A DNA stretch of 64,000 nucleotides from JAICJR01 sp963848495 (GTDB lineage: Bacteria > Actinomycetota > Thermoleophilia > Solirubrobacterales > Thermoleophilaceae). The number at the start of each line of letters is the position of its first letter. Position 1 is the stretch's first letter. Below the pieces are notes generated by a model. That model was not told where the DNA came from, ran no database searches, and was given only the letters and a program-made list of their open reading frames with translations. Of the stretch, positions 16,379 through 24,137 are shown in pieces. A program made the position numbers and the translations under genes. The stretch lies in the NCBI GenBank assembly GCA_963848495.1, contig CAWKDV010000002.1, forward strand, positions 124,001 to 188,000. Reading direction: 5' to 3'.

Positions 16379-19234
16379 CTACATTTTCTGGGCGTCGATT
16401 GATGTCTTTGCGCGCCCGTCGGCCGCGTTCTGCGCGTGAGCAGCCTGAGTCGCAAAGCGGCTGGAAAGTTGGGAGCGAGTGTGGACGCCCAGCTTTCCGT
16501 ACACACGGGAGAGATGTGCCGCGACCGTGTGCACGCTCACGAACAGCTCGGACGCAATCTCCTTGTTCGAGCGGCCCGCGGCGGCGAGTTCCGCGACTCG
16601 CACCTCGGTCTCGGTCAGCTTGGCGGAGGCGGGTCGGCGCCCGCCGATCCGCCGTAGCTCAGTCCGTGCCCGTTCGGCCCAGAATGGCGCCCCGAGATCT
16701 TCGAAAACCGCAAGCGCCTGCTCCAGGGCATCACGGGCTGGGCGCTTCTGCTTTGCCCGGCGACGGGCCGAGCCGAGACAGAGCAACGTCCGGGCGCGCT
16801 CGAACGGCCACCGAGGTTCCGGTCGCTCAGCCAGAATCCGCTCGAGCACGGTGATTCCCGCCGCTGAGTCACCGAGAGCAGCCGCCAACAGCCCGCGACA
16901 ACGGTGAGCCGCCTCCAGTGCGAGCGGGCTCCCCAGCCGCTGCGCGTTCGCCTCAAACTCCACTACATACGTACCGGCCTGCTCGAGTTCACCGAGCGCG
17001 ACGAGTGTCTCGATGGCGTCGGCCCAGACCGGCTGCGCCGGGTCCGTCATTCCTCCCACAAGCAATCGCGCAGGAAGGTCTCGTAGATAGCTGCCCGCGG
17101 TCTCGACGTTTCCGAGCGACAGCTCGAGACGTCCGAGCACTGCTGTCGTGAAGATCGCCGATGCCTCCTTCGAGCTCGCGCGACAGAATTCGAGGCACTC
17201 CTCAGCTGACGCGCGCGCCTCGTCGACGAGGCCAAGGTCGGCCTCGATAAGCGCCTTCGCCCTCCCCACCCAGGTCCGAGCCTGTGGATGCTGTGTCTGC
17301 TCGGTCAGCTCGTAGGCCGATGCAGCATGCTGCAGCGCTCGGGACCAGCGCCCGGCGACCCACTCCAGCATGCTCAGCGGCCAAAGGACCATCAGGCGTG
17401 TGCTCTCGTCTCCGAAGTCGAGGGCCTGCACCTCGAGTTCTTCGAACAGGTCTCGTGCACGATCCACCTCTCCCTGCCTCACCAGAAGCCGAGCCAGCGC
17501 GTAGCGTGGACTCTCGTTGTACTCGGGGACCAGGCGCCGTTGCTGCTCGATGTCCACCCCTCGTTCGAGCAGGCCCGGCGTGATCTCGGCAGCGTAAGCC
17601 TCCGCCATTCCCGCCCGCGCGATCGTCAAGGCGAGCAGGAAGGGGTCTCCAGCCCGCTCGGCCTTCGCGAGCGCAGCGCGCGCATCCGTCAACGCAGCCG
17701 TGCCTGCGCCTGCGTACAAATGGGCGCCCGCGCGCCAGGACAGGATGCGAGCCGCCCGTGCGTCGTCGCCCACCGCGTTGACCAGCGCCTGTTCGTAGAA
17801 CTCAAAGAGCCGTGGGGTATCGGCTCTCTGGTTCATCACGAGCCCGAGCAGGATGTCGGCACGCTCTTCGCCAGCCGGGGCCTCGGTAAGGAGCTTCTCG
17901 AGGAGCGCAGCTGCATGGCCTACGTCGCCGGCCAGCCGGCGGAATCCGGCGCTGCGCAGACGACGTTGCCTCGCGGGCGCCCCACCGCCTGGCGTCAACT
18001 CCGCGGCGAGCTCACAGAGCTCGGCTGCCGCGGCCGGTGCGCCGCGTGCCGCCGCCTGCTCCGCGGCGGCGTCCAGCTCGGCAGCGGTCGCCGCATCAGC
18101 GCCTTCTGCAGCGAGGGCAAGATGGCGTGCCCGTTCCTCGAGGTCCGGTACGACCTCCGCCAGGACCTTGTGCACCGCCCGGCGCTTGGAGGTCGAGGCC
18201 AACTCGTAACAGACCGAAGCCAGCAATGGGTGAGCGAAGCGGAGACGTGAGTCCTCGACCTCGAGAAGGCCATGCGCGACTGCGGCGTCAAGGGTCGCCT
18301 CAACCCGCGCCCTGTCGCCGTGCGCGTCCGCCACGAGCTCGACCGTCGGCCGGCCAAGCGCCGCGACGTAGACGAGAATGTCGTTGTCGGTCGACGGCAG
18401 TTCAGCGAGACGCCCGCCGAGGAGTGCTCGCAGGCTGTCGGGCACTCGAAGAGCCGCGACGGAGCCGGCGCTTGCCTGACTCCGAACATACTCGAGTCCA
18501 AGTTCGAGCGCGAAGAACGGATTTCCCCCGCACGTCCCGTGAACATGGGTGAGCTCCGATCTGCTGAGCTCAAGCCCTACGCGACCCCTGAGCAGATGGT
18601 GCACGGCTCCCTCGCTCAACGGGTCGAGCACCACCGAAGTGAGCCGCTCCTGCGAAATGGACCGCTCCAGCTCGAGGGGAAGCCGTTGAGCGGACGTTGC
18701 ACGAACCGTGGTGAGCAAGCCGATCGGATCGTCACGCAAACGCCTCAATGCGACCTGCAGTACCGCCGAGGACGCTGGATCGAGCCACTGCAGATCATCA
18801 ATCGCGAGGAGCACAGATCCTGCCTTCCCGAGTTCGCGCAAGACGTCAAGCACCGCGAGCCCGATCGCGTGTACGTCAGGACCCTTGTCGCCGGGCTCGG
18901 CGAGCAGCAAGGCGATTTCCAGAGCTCTGCGTCGCGGGACAACCAACGACGGCAGCGACTCCTCGAGGACGTCGCCAAGCAGATCGGAGAGACCCGCAAA
19001 CGAAAGCGAGGCTTCGGCCTCGACTCCTCGACAAGCCAGGACGCGCGCAACGCGACCTCGGGCATCCTCGACGCCCGCCTCCCACAGGATCGTCTTTCCG
19101 ATCCCAGCGTCGCCGAACAGAACGAATGCGGACGGACCCTGTTCAATCCCCGCGAGAAATCCCTCGACCAAGGCCAATTCCTGCTCGCGCCCGATCAGAA
19201 TTCTCGACGGCATGGCCTCGCTCGGAGTGTCCAC
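16379..19234 (-). CDS. Large LuxR-family (LAL) ATPase regulator
   Basis: This is a 951-residue STAND-type regulator. Walker A is GDAGIGKT at ~41-48, Walker B-like LLAIDDLQWLD lies near 145, and a long TPR-like helical middle follows. The C-terminal LuxR helix-turn-helix (LTETEVRVAELAAAGRSNKE, then ELFVSVHTVAAHLSRVYGKL) is at ~885-940. Proteins of this type (MalT/LAL class) bind an inducer, oligomerise with ATP and activate transcription. It is the largest gene between the att repeats and may control the two genes downstream on its strand. The start ATG is the first in frame; a second ATG lies 7 codons in. Confidence 0.9.
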   Translation of the reverse strand: MDTPSEAMPSRILIGREQELALVEGFLAGIEQGPSAFVLFGDAGIGKTILWEAGVEDARGRVARVLACRGVEAEASLSFAGLSDLLGDVLEESLPSLVVPRRRALEIALLLAEPGDKGPDVHAIGLAVLDVLRELGKAGSVLLAIDDLQWLDPASSAVLQVALRRLRDDPIGLLTTVRATSAQRLPLELERSISQERLTSVVLDPLSEGAVHHLLRGRVGLELSRSELTHVHGTCGGNPFFALELGLEYVRSQASAGSVAALRVPDSLRALLGGRLAELPSTDNDILVYVAALGRPTVELVADAHGDRARVEATLDAAVAHGLLEVEDSRLRFAHPLLASVCYELASTSKRRAVHKVLAEVVPDLEERARHLALAAEGADAATAAELDAAAEQAAARGAPAAAAELCELAAELTPGGGAPARQRRLRSAGFRRLAGDVGHAAALLEKLLTEAPAGEERADILLGLVMNQRADTPRLFEFYEQALVNAVGDDARAARILSWRAGAHLYAGAGTAALTDARAALAKAERAGDPFLLALTIARAGMAEAYAAEITPGLLERGVDIEQQRRLVPEYNESPRYALARLLVRQGEVDRARDLFEELEVQALDFGDESTRLMVLWPLSMLEWVAGRWSRALQHAASAYELTEQTQHPQARTWVGRAKALIEADLGLVDEARASAEECLEFCRASSKEASAIFTTAVLGRLELSLGNVETAGSYLRDLPARLLVGGMTDPAQPVWADAIETLVALGELEQAGTYVVEFEANAQRLGSPLALEAAHRCRGLLAAALGDSAAGITVLERILAERPEPRWPFERARTLLCLGSARRRAKQKRPARDALEQALAVFEDLGAPFWAERARTELRRIGGRRPASAKLTETEVRVAELAAAGRSNKEIASELFVSVHTVAAHLSRVYGKLGVHTRSQLSSRFATQAAHAQNAADGRAKTSIDAQKM

Positions 19235-19393
19235 CTTAACCCCTAGCGGCTCGTTCGACGCCCTCCCGGCGCCGAACTGACCACTCGGTCACTCGACGGA
19301 TTGGAGGCCGCTCGCTGGCGGCTACCACGCCCCATCGCGTGACCCTACATCCCCGCGTGGAACGCGACAGCTGAAGGATCTCAGTGCCACTTC
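19235..19393. other. No gene recognised
   Basis: This is the upstream flank of the LuxR regulator up to the second island-end motif. It presumably contains the regulator promoter, but I cannot point to convincing -35/-10 boxes. Confidence 0.35.
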
Positions 19394-19432
19394 AGTGGCA
19401 GAACACCCCTAAATCTGCCCCATTCGGTGGAC
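19394..19432 (+). repeat. Island-end motif, copy B
   Basis: Counterpart of 13551-13589, with the shared core agtggcagaac and ccctaaatctg and the same 76-bp distance to the tRNA-Gly fragment. Confidence 0.75.
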
Positions 19433-19508
19433 GCGTGCCACCCAAGGCGAAACCGATAACTGGCCCTACAGAGCCAGATGTGACGCCGTCCCCACGCCCT
19501 GGCGGCTT

Positions 19509-19553
19509 CTTGCCATGCAGAAGAACGTGGGTTCGAGTCCCATCATCCGCTTC
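19509..19553 (+). repeat. tRNA-Gly(GCC) 3'-half, attachment-site copy B
   Basis: This matches 13666-13710 at 43 of 45 positions; the two differences are in the variable loop (aagaacg against aaggtcg). The T-arm and 3' acceptor strand are intact, but there is no 5' half, so it is not a functional tRNA gene. Confidence 0.8.
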
Positions 19554-19755
19554 ACTGATTTTGCAGTACGGTTACGGCGAGGACGGTGAGGGTCCGGCTC
19601 ACGAGGTTCGGCTCTCTCCGTTCTCCATCTCGCGCTTCCCGGTGACGAACGCGCGGTTCGCGGCGTTCGTCGAGGCGACCGGGCATCGGACGGAGGCGGA
19701 GGTGTTCGGTTGGTCGTTCGTCTTCGCCGGCTTCCTGCCGAAGGATTCTGCGTCG
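19554..19755 (+). pseudogene. Formylglycine-generating enzyme (SUMF1) fragment
   Basis: Directly after the att copy the plus frame reads YGEDGEGPAHEVRLSPFSIS, then RFPVTNARFAAFVEATGHRT and FGWSFVFAGFLP, the N-terminal part of FGE-sulfatase/EgtB-like domains. The start codon is lost at the att junction and the remaining ~200 residues, including the catalytic Cys region, are missing. FGE oxidises the active-site Cys of sulfatases. The window also encodes an intact sulfatase, but this piece cannot be active. Confidence 0.7.
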
Positions 19756-19795
19756 CCCACGGGAACGCATGTTCCCACGGGCGTTGACGGATTAT

Positions 19796-20284
19796 CTATA
19801 CGCGTGGGTGGATCAGTTCGCGCTCCATGGCGATGGCGACGGCATGGGCGGCTGTGGGCGCGGCGAGCTTCTTGCGGATGTTCTTGATGTGGGTGCGAAC
19901 GGTCTGCGTGCTGATTCCGAGCACTTCGGCGATCTGCGCAGTGGAGAGGCCTTCGGCTACCAGCGTCAGCACCTCCCGTTCGCGTGGGGTGAGCGCGGCC
20001 TCGTCGCGTCGGAATCGTCGCTGCAAGGCGCGGAACGCTACGACCGCCGCCGGACGCTTGTGCGCGAATACCACCAGTGAGCGGGCGCTAATACCGTCGG
20101 TGGTGTACGCACCGGCGTCTAGGCTGCTGTCGTCCTGGTACCCGGGGCGTCGGCCGTCCCCGCGGGGGTCGCGGAGAAAACGGAGCCCTCCGCTGCGACC
20201 TCCCGCGGGTCCGGCCAGGCTGGCCCACACGAAGGTAGGTGGCCAGCCCAACTCGGGTCCCCGTCGTGCCTCAAGGGCGCTCAC
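19796..20284 (-). CDS. LuxR-type HTH regulator without receiver domain
   Basis: The C-terminal ~70 residues are a standard LuxR DNA-binding domain: LTPREREVLTLVAEGLSTAQ, then IAEVLGISTQTVRTHIKNIR. The N-terminal ~90 residues are not a CheY receiver and match nothing I recognise. The true start may be well inside the frame, since the first 60 residues are Arg/Gly-rich and no ribosome binding site is evident at 20284. It may be the tail of a larger regulator or a small stand-alone one. Confidence 0.65.
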   Translation of the reverse strand: MSALEARRGPELGWPPTFVWASLAGPAGGRSGGLRFLRDPRGDGRRPGYQDDSSLDAGAYTTDGISARSLVVFAHKRPAAVVAFRALQRRFRRDEAALTPREREVLTLVAEGLSTAQIAEVLGISTQTVRTHIKNIRKKLAAPTAAHAVAIAMERELIHPRV

Positions 20285-20442
20285 CGGCCGGTCGATCGAG
20301 CGGCCGGGCGGGGTCCTTCGACTCTACCCCGAATGAGGTAGGGACGCAACCGGCCGATGATACCCACCAGGTATCGGGACCGGCGCGCCATTGGAGCGCA
20401 TTTACCCCCGCGGCGGTATCGGCTGTGATTTACCCTCGCAGC

Positions 20443-20706
20443 GTGCCGGCGGACACGGTCACGCTGCGCGGAGGGCCATGGGACGGGGAGCTATGCCTCT
20501 CCGCGCACCTGACCGTACGCGACGAACTCAGCCTGAGCGTCTTCGACCGCGAGCGCGGCCTGCGTCACAAGTACTACACCAGCGGCACGACGGTCCTGGC
20601 GGAGGCCGGCGAGCAAGAGATGTTCCGCTACTGCGGCACATTCGCCTGCCCCGGGACCGACCGAGCGGCGCTGGACGAGCTCGGTGCGCTCGCCAGAGGC
20701 AGCTAG
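20443..20706 (+). CDS. Hypothetical small protein
   Basis: This is an 87-residue soluble protein. It opens ADTVTLRGGPWDGELCLSAH and continues with LSLSVFDRERGLRHKYYTSG, a compact beta-rich pattern seen in phage- or mobile-element-associated hypothetical proteins. I chose the GTG at 20443 because the earlier part of the frame is unlike protein. It runs tail-to-tail into the HNH remnant, and the two stops share ctag. Function unknown. Confidence 0.5.
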   Translation: MPADTVTLRGGPWDGELCLSAHLTVRDELSLSVFDRERGLRHKYYTSGTTVLAEAGEQEMFRYCGTFACPGTDRAALDELGALARGS

Positions 20707-21012
20707 CCGAACCGCCACCAGTGGACGATCCGCCGCTGCGCCGTGCGCAGACTGATCGTGCCATCGCAACACGTCGCGGTGGAGGCTGTTCTCGAGCTTG
20801 TCCTTGGAACGCGCGCCCGGCTGCTTCTCGGGCCACAGGTTCTTGATCGAGTTGGAGCCGCCGAGCTCGAGCGACATCAGGTGGTCGACCTCGTACGAGC
20901 CGGGTGAGGGGCGCCGGATGCCGTAGTTGAGATAGACCTTGTTCTTCTCCGACTGCGGCACGTTGCGCACGCCCTTCGAGTAGCCGGGCGTACAGACCTG
21001 GCCAGCGGTCAC
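20703..21012 (-). pseudogene. HNH endonuclease-like gene, frameshifted
   Basis: The minus strand reads CTPGYSKGVRNVPQSEKNKV, then PGSYEVDHLMSLELGGSNSI and KNLWPEKQPGARSKDKLENS, the His/Asn-type fold of small HNH-like proteins (EVDHLxSLELGG). After LHRDV the frame slips. Removing one base near 20768 gives CDGTISLRTAQRRIVHWWRF and a stop at 20703-20705, the expected C-terminus of this family. The N-terminal segment is also shortened, beginning at a GTG within the first conserved motif. Confidence 0.65.
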
Positions 21013-21224
21013 GCCGGAGAACGCCGCTCCCGGCGACCCGCGGATTTGGCGAGTTTCATGGCGCCGGCGGCCGGTGTGTAGATGCTCTCGTGCCCGTCGT
21101 CCCAACGGATTCGATACCGGGGATGGGGGTCGTCCCGCACAACCTCCTCCACCACACCGCGGCGGGCGGCGCGGTCGGTCGACTCCGCCTCGACTAGGAC
21201 CTGATCTCCAGGGGAGAAAGCCAT
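21009..21224 (-). CDS. DUF1918 protein
   Basis: The 71-residue product is FSPGDQVLVEAESTDRAARR, GVVEEV and YRIRWDDGHESIYTP, a small SH3-like/KOW-like DUF1918 barrel common in actinobacteria. The conserved G-V-V-E and R-W-D-D-G-H-E blocks are complete. AAGGGA precedes the ATG by a few bases. It overlaps the start of the HNH remnant by 4 nt. The function of the family is unknown. Confidence 0.8.
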   Translation of the reverse strand: MAFSPGDQVLVEAESTDRAARRGVVEEVVRDDPHPRYRIRWDDGHESIYTPAAGAMKLAKSAGRRERRSPA

Positions 21225-21571
21225 TACTGTCCCTTCGTCGAGTTGTATCCGAGGTTACCTCCCGCGGCGCCACACGGTCAAACCGACGTAGCACCACAAT
21301 TGCGCGACGGATGTAAGGGTCTGGGACCGATGCCCTGCCGCGCTCTGACGGCCTGAAGATGCGCGTCCCGGTGTCGCGCCCCGCGCCTTTTGTCGGGGCT
21401 GGCTGCCAGTCATTGACGAGGCCCTGGTAGGCGAATTCAGCCTGACGTGCGAGCTCCATTCCGGTTGGCTCAGGCCGCGCGATCGTGGATGCTGATCCGC
21501 CGAAAAGGTCGCAGGGCCATGAAGTGCGCCCCCTCCCGAATACCCAGCCGACCTTCCTTCGTGCCGGTCGG

Positions 21572-21967
21572 CTACTTGGCGGCGTAGCCCTTGGAAACCT
21601 TGGTGATCTCGCCCTCCTTGACCATCTGCGACAGTCGGCTGGCGGTCGTGTTGCGGTTGGCGTTCAAGGCCTTGGCCACCTCGCCGGCGGTGCTCTGCGG
21701 GTGGTCCTTGAGGTAATCGATGATGCGCCCCGCAATGTCGCCCTTGCGCTGACGCGCCGTGGCGCGACGGGTGCTGGCGCGGCGTGCGGTCGCTCGGCGC
21801 ACCGAGCGCTGCGGCGGCGTCGCGCGCTCATCACCGTGACGCTCACGAAACTCCTTGATCTGGCGATCAAGCCAGGCGAGACGCTCCACCAGATCGGCGC
21901 GCTCGGCTTCAAGGGCGTCGATGACCTGTTGCATGCGAGACAAGTGACCCCTCCCCGATCGGGACAA
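21572..21967 (-). CDS. Coiled-coil / winged-helix nucleoid-type DNA-binding protein
   Basis: The protein is about 131 residues: an N-terminal coiled coil (IDALEAERADLVERLAWLDR), a very basic Arg/Thr/Ala linker (RRATARRASTRRATAR) and a C-terminal winged helix (IIDYLKDHPQSTAGEVAKAL, NRNTTASRLSQMVKEGEIT). The composition suggests a chromatin-like DNA-binding protein. The start may be the internal ATG at 21934 or a TTG just before it, because GGGGAGGGG lies closest to those. Confidence 0.75.
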   Translation of the reverse strand: MSRSGRGHLSRMQQVIDALEAERADLVERLAWLDRQIKEFRERHGDERATPPQRSVRRATARRASTRRATARQRKGDIAGRIIDYLKDHPQSTAGEVAKALNANRNTTASRLSQMVKEGEITKVSKGYAAK

Positions 21968-22285
21968 GCTGGAAATTATGCCCTTAGCCGTTGGGGGGCT
22001 CCGAGAGGCTGCCGAACTCGAGCACCCCCTTCCGGTCAGCGCGATACCCGACCTGATGTCTTCGGTCGCGGCAAGGGCTCAGCTGAGCTCCGAGCTCAAT
22101 CGAACCTCCAGCTCAGCGCAGGATCGTCGCGGCTGTCGAGTCGGCGGCCCGATTCGTCCCCCGGAGCGACGCACGAATCACGCAGGAATATCCGCTCGCC
22201 GCATCACTTTCACGTTCGCTTCTGACGTGAAAGCGATAGCGCGTTCCGGGCAAGGCGCCGCTCGCCCAGGCACTGCAGTTCCAGG
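21968..22285. other. No gene recognised
   Basis: This intergenic stretch has no open frame I would defend. It is the upstream flank of the winged-helix gene and the downstream flank of the small monooxygenase-like gene. Confidence 0.35.
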
Positions 22286-22573
22286 TCAGGTAACCGTCTG
22301 GACGGGTACTTCGTAGAACTCGACAGAGGTCCGGCGCTCGCTAGCTCCCGGGTTCATCGCGTTGAGGGCCTCGTCCCCGCGACGCATCGCTTCCTCGCTT
22401 TCAAACAGCGTGACGCCTAGCCCTTTTCCGCTCTCGCGGTTGATCAGCATCAACATCTTCGCGCCCTCGAGCCCCGCTGGCGTGTTGCCGGACTCGACCT
22501 CGCCTCGGACCATGCTGATCGCATCATCGAGCTTGGCCGGATCACTCTCGAATGTCGCTACACGTGCGTACAC
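22286..22573 (-). CDS. Antibiotic-biosynthesis-monooxygenase-like (ABM) protein
   Basis: This is a 95-residue ferredoxin-like fold protein: YARVATFESDPAKLDDAISM at the first strand and helix, LEGAKMLMLINRESGKGLGV in the middle and a closing VEFYEVPV. It resembles dimeric alpha/beta barrel (ABM/EthD-like) proteins of unknown substrate. The GTG start is supported by GAGGAGG 4 nt upstream. It appears to be a single-gene unit. Confidence 0.75.
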   Translation of the reverse strand: MYARVATFESDPAKLDDAISMVRGEVESGNTPAGLEGAKMLMLINRESGKGLGVTLFESEEAMRRGDEALNAMNPGASERRTSVEFYEVPVQTVT

Positions 22574-22648
22574 CAGACCTCCTCGGATTAGCTAGGGCAA
22601 GAGCAGCCCACGATCGTCCTCAGGACGCTCCATGTCAATGGCCGACGA

Positions 22649-22909
22649 TTGCCGGTTCTCGTGCAAGGCAGGACCAAGAAGGCCGCGGGAGGCAACCCGA
22701 TCGCCTGGGCCACGAAGGAGCAGTGCGAAGAGCTCGACCTCGAGCTCTGGCGCCCGGGGGCCTCGGCGGGCGGCGGGGAGAAGGGCCCTGTCCGGAGTTT
22801 CCAGGCCTTCACGGTCCAGGAATCGCTGCGCCAGCGAGGGCAGCGCGTGATGGACGACTCGCACAACGAACGCCAAACGCGCGAGACGATAGGCAGCGGG
22901 TCAGTTTGA
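22649..22909 (+). CDS. Hypothetical protein or gene fragment
   Basis: A plus-strand frame of 86 residues with strongly GC-biased third positions reads QGRTKKAAGGNPIAWATKEQ, then SFQAFTVQESLRQRGQRVMD. The codon pattern resembles a real gene, but there is no start signal and I recognise no family. It could be the remnant of an inserted gene. Confidence 0.3.
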   Translation: MPVLVQGRTKKAAGGNPIAWATKEQCEELDLELWRPGASAGGGEKGPVRSFQAFTVQESLRQRGQRVMDDSHNERQTRETIGSGSV

Positions 22910-23046
22910 CTCGACGCTCGGTAAGGGCCGACTTGGCGTAGCGGAGGTTGCTCCGCGCGGCGTGGAGGCGTCATCGGGGCGGGGCAGGTCCAGCACGTCG
23001 AGGTCGATCGAGTCGTACAACGCTCCCTCGTCGGCTGCTTGAAGAC

Positions 23047-23622
23047 CTACCTGCCGGGCGCCCGCGCAGGTTGGGGCGTGCGACGCTCGGCTTCGGTCTT
23101 GATGCCGGCGAGCGATTCTGCGACAGCGCGCTGCCACGGGCCCGCTACGCGCTCGCCCCACCAACTCCCCAGCCGCCAGAAGTCGGTGCCGAGCTCGCCG
23201 CGGTATTCGAGTTCCGTCCCGTGTCCTGTCTGTCGCAGCTCGAACGTTTCGGTCACGTGCGGGACGGGGCCGCGTACCAGGCGGAAGGAGATCCGCTCTG
23301 GCCGCTCGAATCGCACCGTTTCCACTGTTGTGGTTGTCAGCCCGGCGCCGACGGGCGTGAAGTGGGCTGCCAGCACCATGTCGGTCCCGCGCTCGAGCAC
23401 TTCGAGCTTCGCGCCCATCGCGCGCGGGGTTCTGCCCAGATAGGGGGCGGCGACGACGTCGAAGACGGTCTCCCTCGGGGCCGCGATGGAGAGGTGCAGC
23501 GGTCCCAGCTGGCGGGTGCGCCGACCGAGCCCGAGGTCGACCGTCAGCGCGCCCCGGACCAACAGGACGTAGCCGCCGACGGCGCCCGCGGCGACAGCGG
23601 CGGCGTTCACGGCTCGGCGCAT
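23047..23622 (-). CDS. Membrane-anchored SRPBCC-family protein
   Basis: The product is about 191 residues with an N-terminal hydrophobic helix (AVNAAAVAAGAVGGYVLLV) and a START-like domain: LHLSIAAPRETVFDVVAAPY, VRFERPERISFRLVRGPVPH and ETFELRQTGHGTELEYRGEL. The C-terminal helix contains WWGERVAGPW. The ATG at 23622 places the anchor at the N-terminus. It is transcribed divergently from a membrane protein gene 38 bp away. The ligand is unknown. Confidence 0.75.
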   Translation of the reverse strand: MRRAVNAAAVAAGAVGGYVLLVRGALTVDLGLGRRTRQLGPLHLSIAAPRETVFDVVAAPYLGRTPRAMGAKLEVLERGTDMVLAAHFTPVGAGLTTTTVETVRFERPERISFRLVRGPVPHVTETFELRQTGHGTELEYRGELGTDFWRLGSWWGERVAGPWQRAVAESLAGIKTEAERRTPQPARAPGR

Positions 23623-23660
23623 GCCGCGAAGGCTAGTAGTGGCGGCCGTACACTCGCGCG

Positions 23661-24137
23661 GTGCCGCCGACCTATCGCCAGCGGCTGCGCCGTGAGGGCT
23701 TGGCACTCGCGGCGTGTGGCGCAATCGGCACGGGCGTGCTGCTCGCGGTCACCAGCCAGACGAGACGAGGTCCGGCGAGCACCGCGGGACAGCTGATCGC
23801 GCTCGCGCTGTTGCTCGCGTGGCTCGGCCCGCGCTCCGTACGTCGAGCGATCGCGACCAGCGAACCACGGTCGCTGCCCGAGGTGGGCTCGGGCGAGCCC
23901 ACCCCGCTGTGGCAGCTTCCGCTGATCGTCGCGGCGCTGACGGCCATCGCCGGGCTGCTCGCCGGCTGGGACGCGGGCGTGCGCGTCACCGGTGGCTGCG
24001 TTTTGGTCGGGCTCACGCAAGGCGTCGTGCTCGAGCGGCTCGTCGCGGCGCATGAGCGGGCGACCGCGCGCACCTACTTCCGCGTCGCCGGCTCACGCAT
24101 CCTTCGCGGGACGCGCCTCGGGTATGTAGACGATTGA
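23661..24137 (+). CDS. Hypothetical membrane protein
   Basis: The 158-residue product has at least four hydrophobic segments: LALAACGAIGTGVLLAVTS, LIALALLLAWLG, LPLIVAALTAIAGLLAGW and GGCVLVGLTQGVVL. A basic C-terminus follows. It starts with GTG. Its last 45 bp overlap the 3' end of the convergent CDP-alcohol phosphotransferase gene. I do not recognise a family. Confidence 0.6.
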   Translation: MPPTYRQRLRREGLALAACGAIGTGVLLAVTSQTRRGPASTAGQLIALALLLAWLGPRSVRRAIATSEPRSLPEVGSGEPTPLWQLPLIVAALTAIAGLLAGWDAGVRVTGGCVLVGLTQGVVLERLVAAHERATARTYFRVAGSRILRGTRLGYVDD

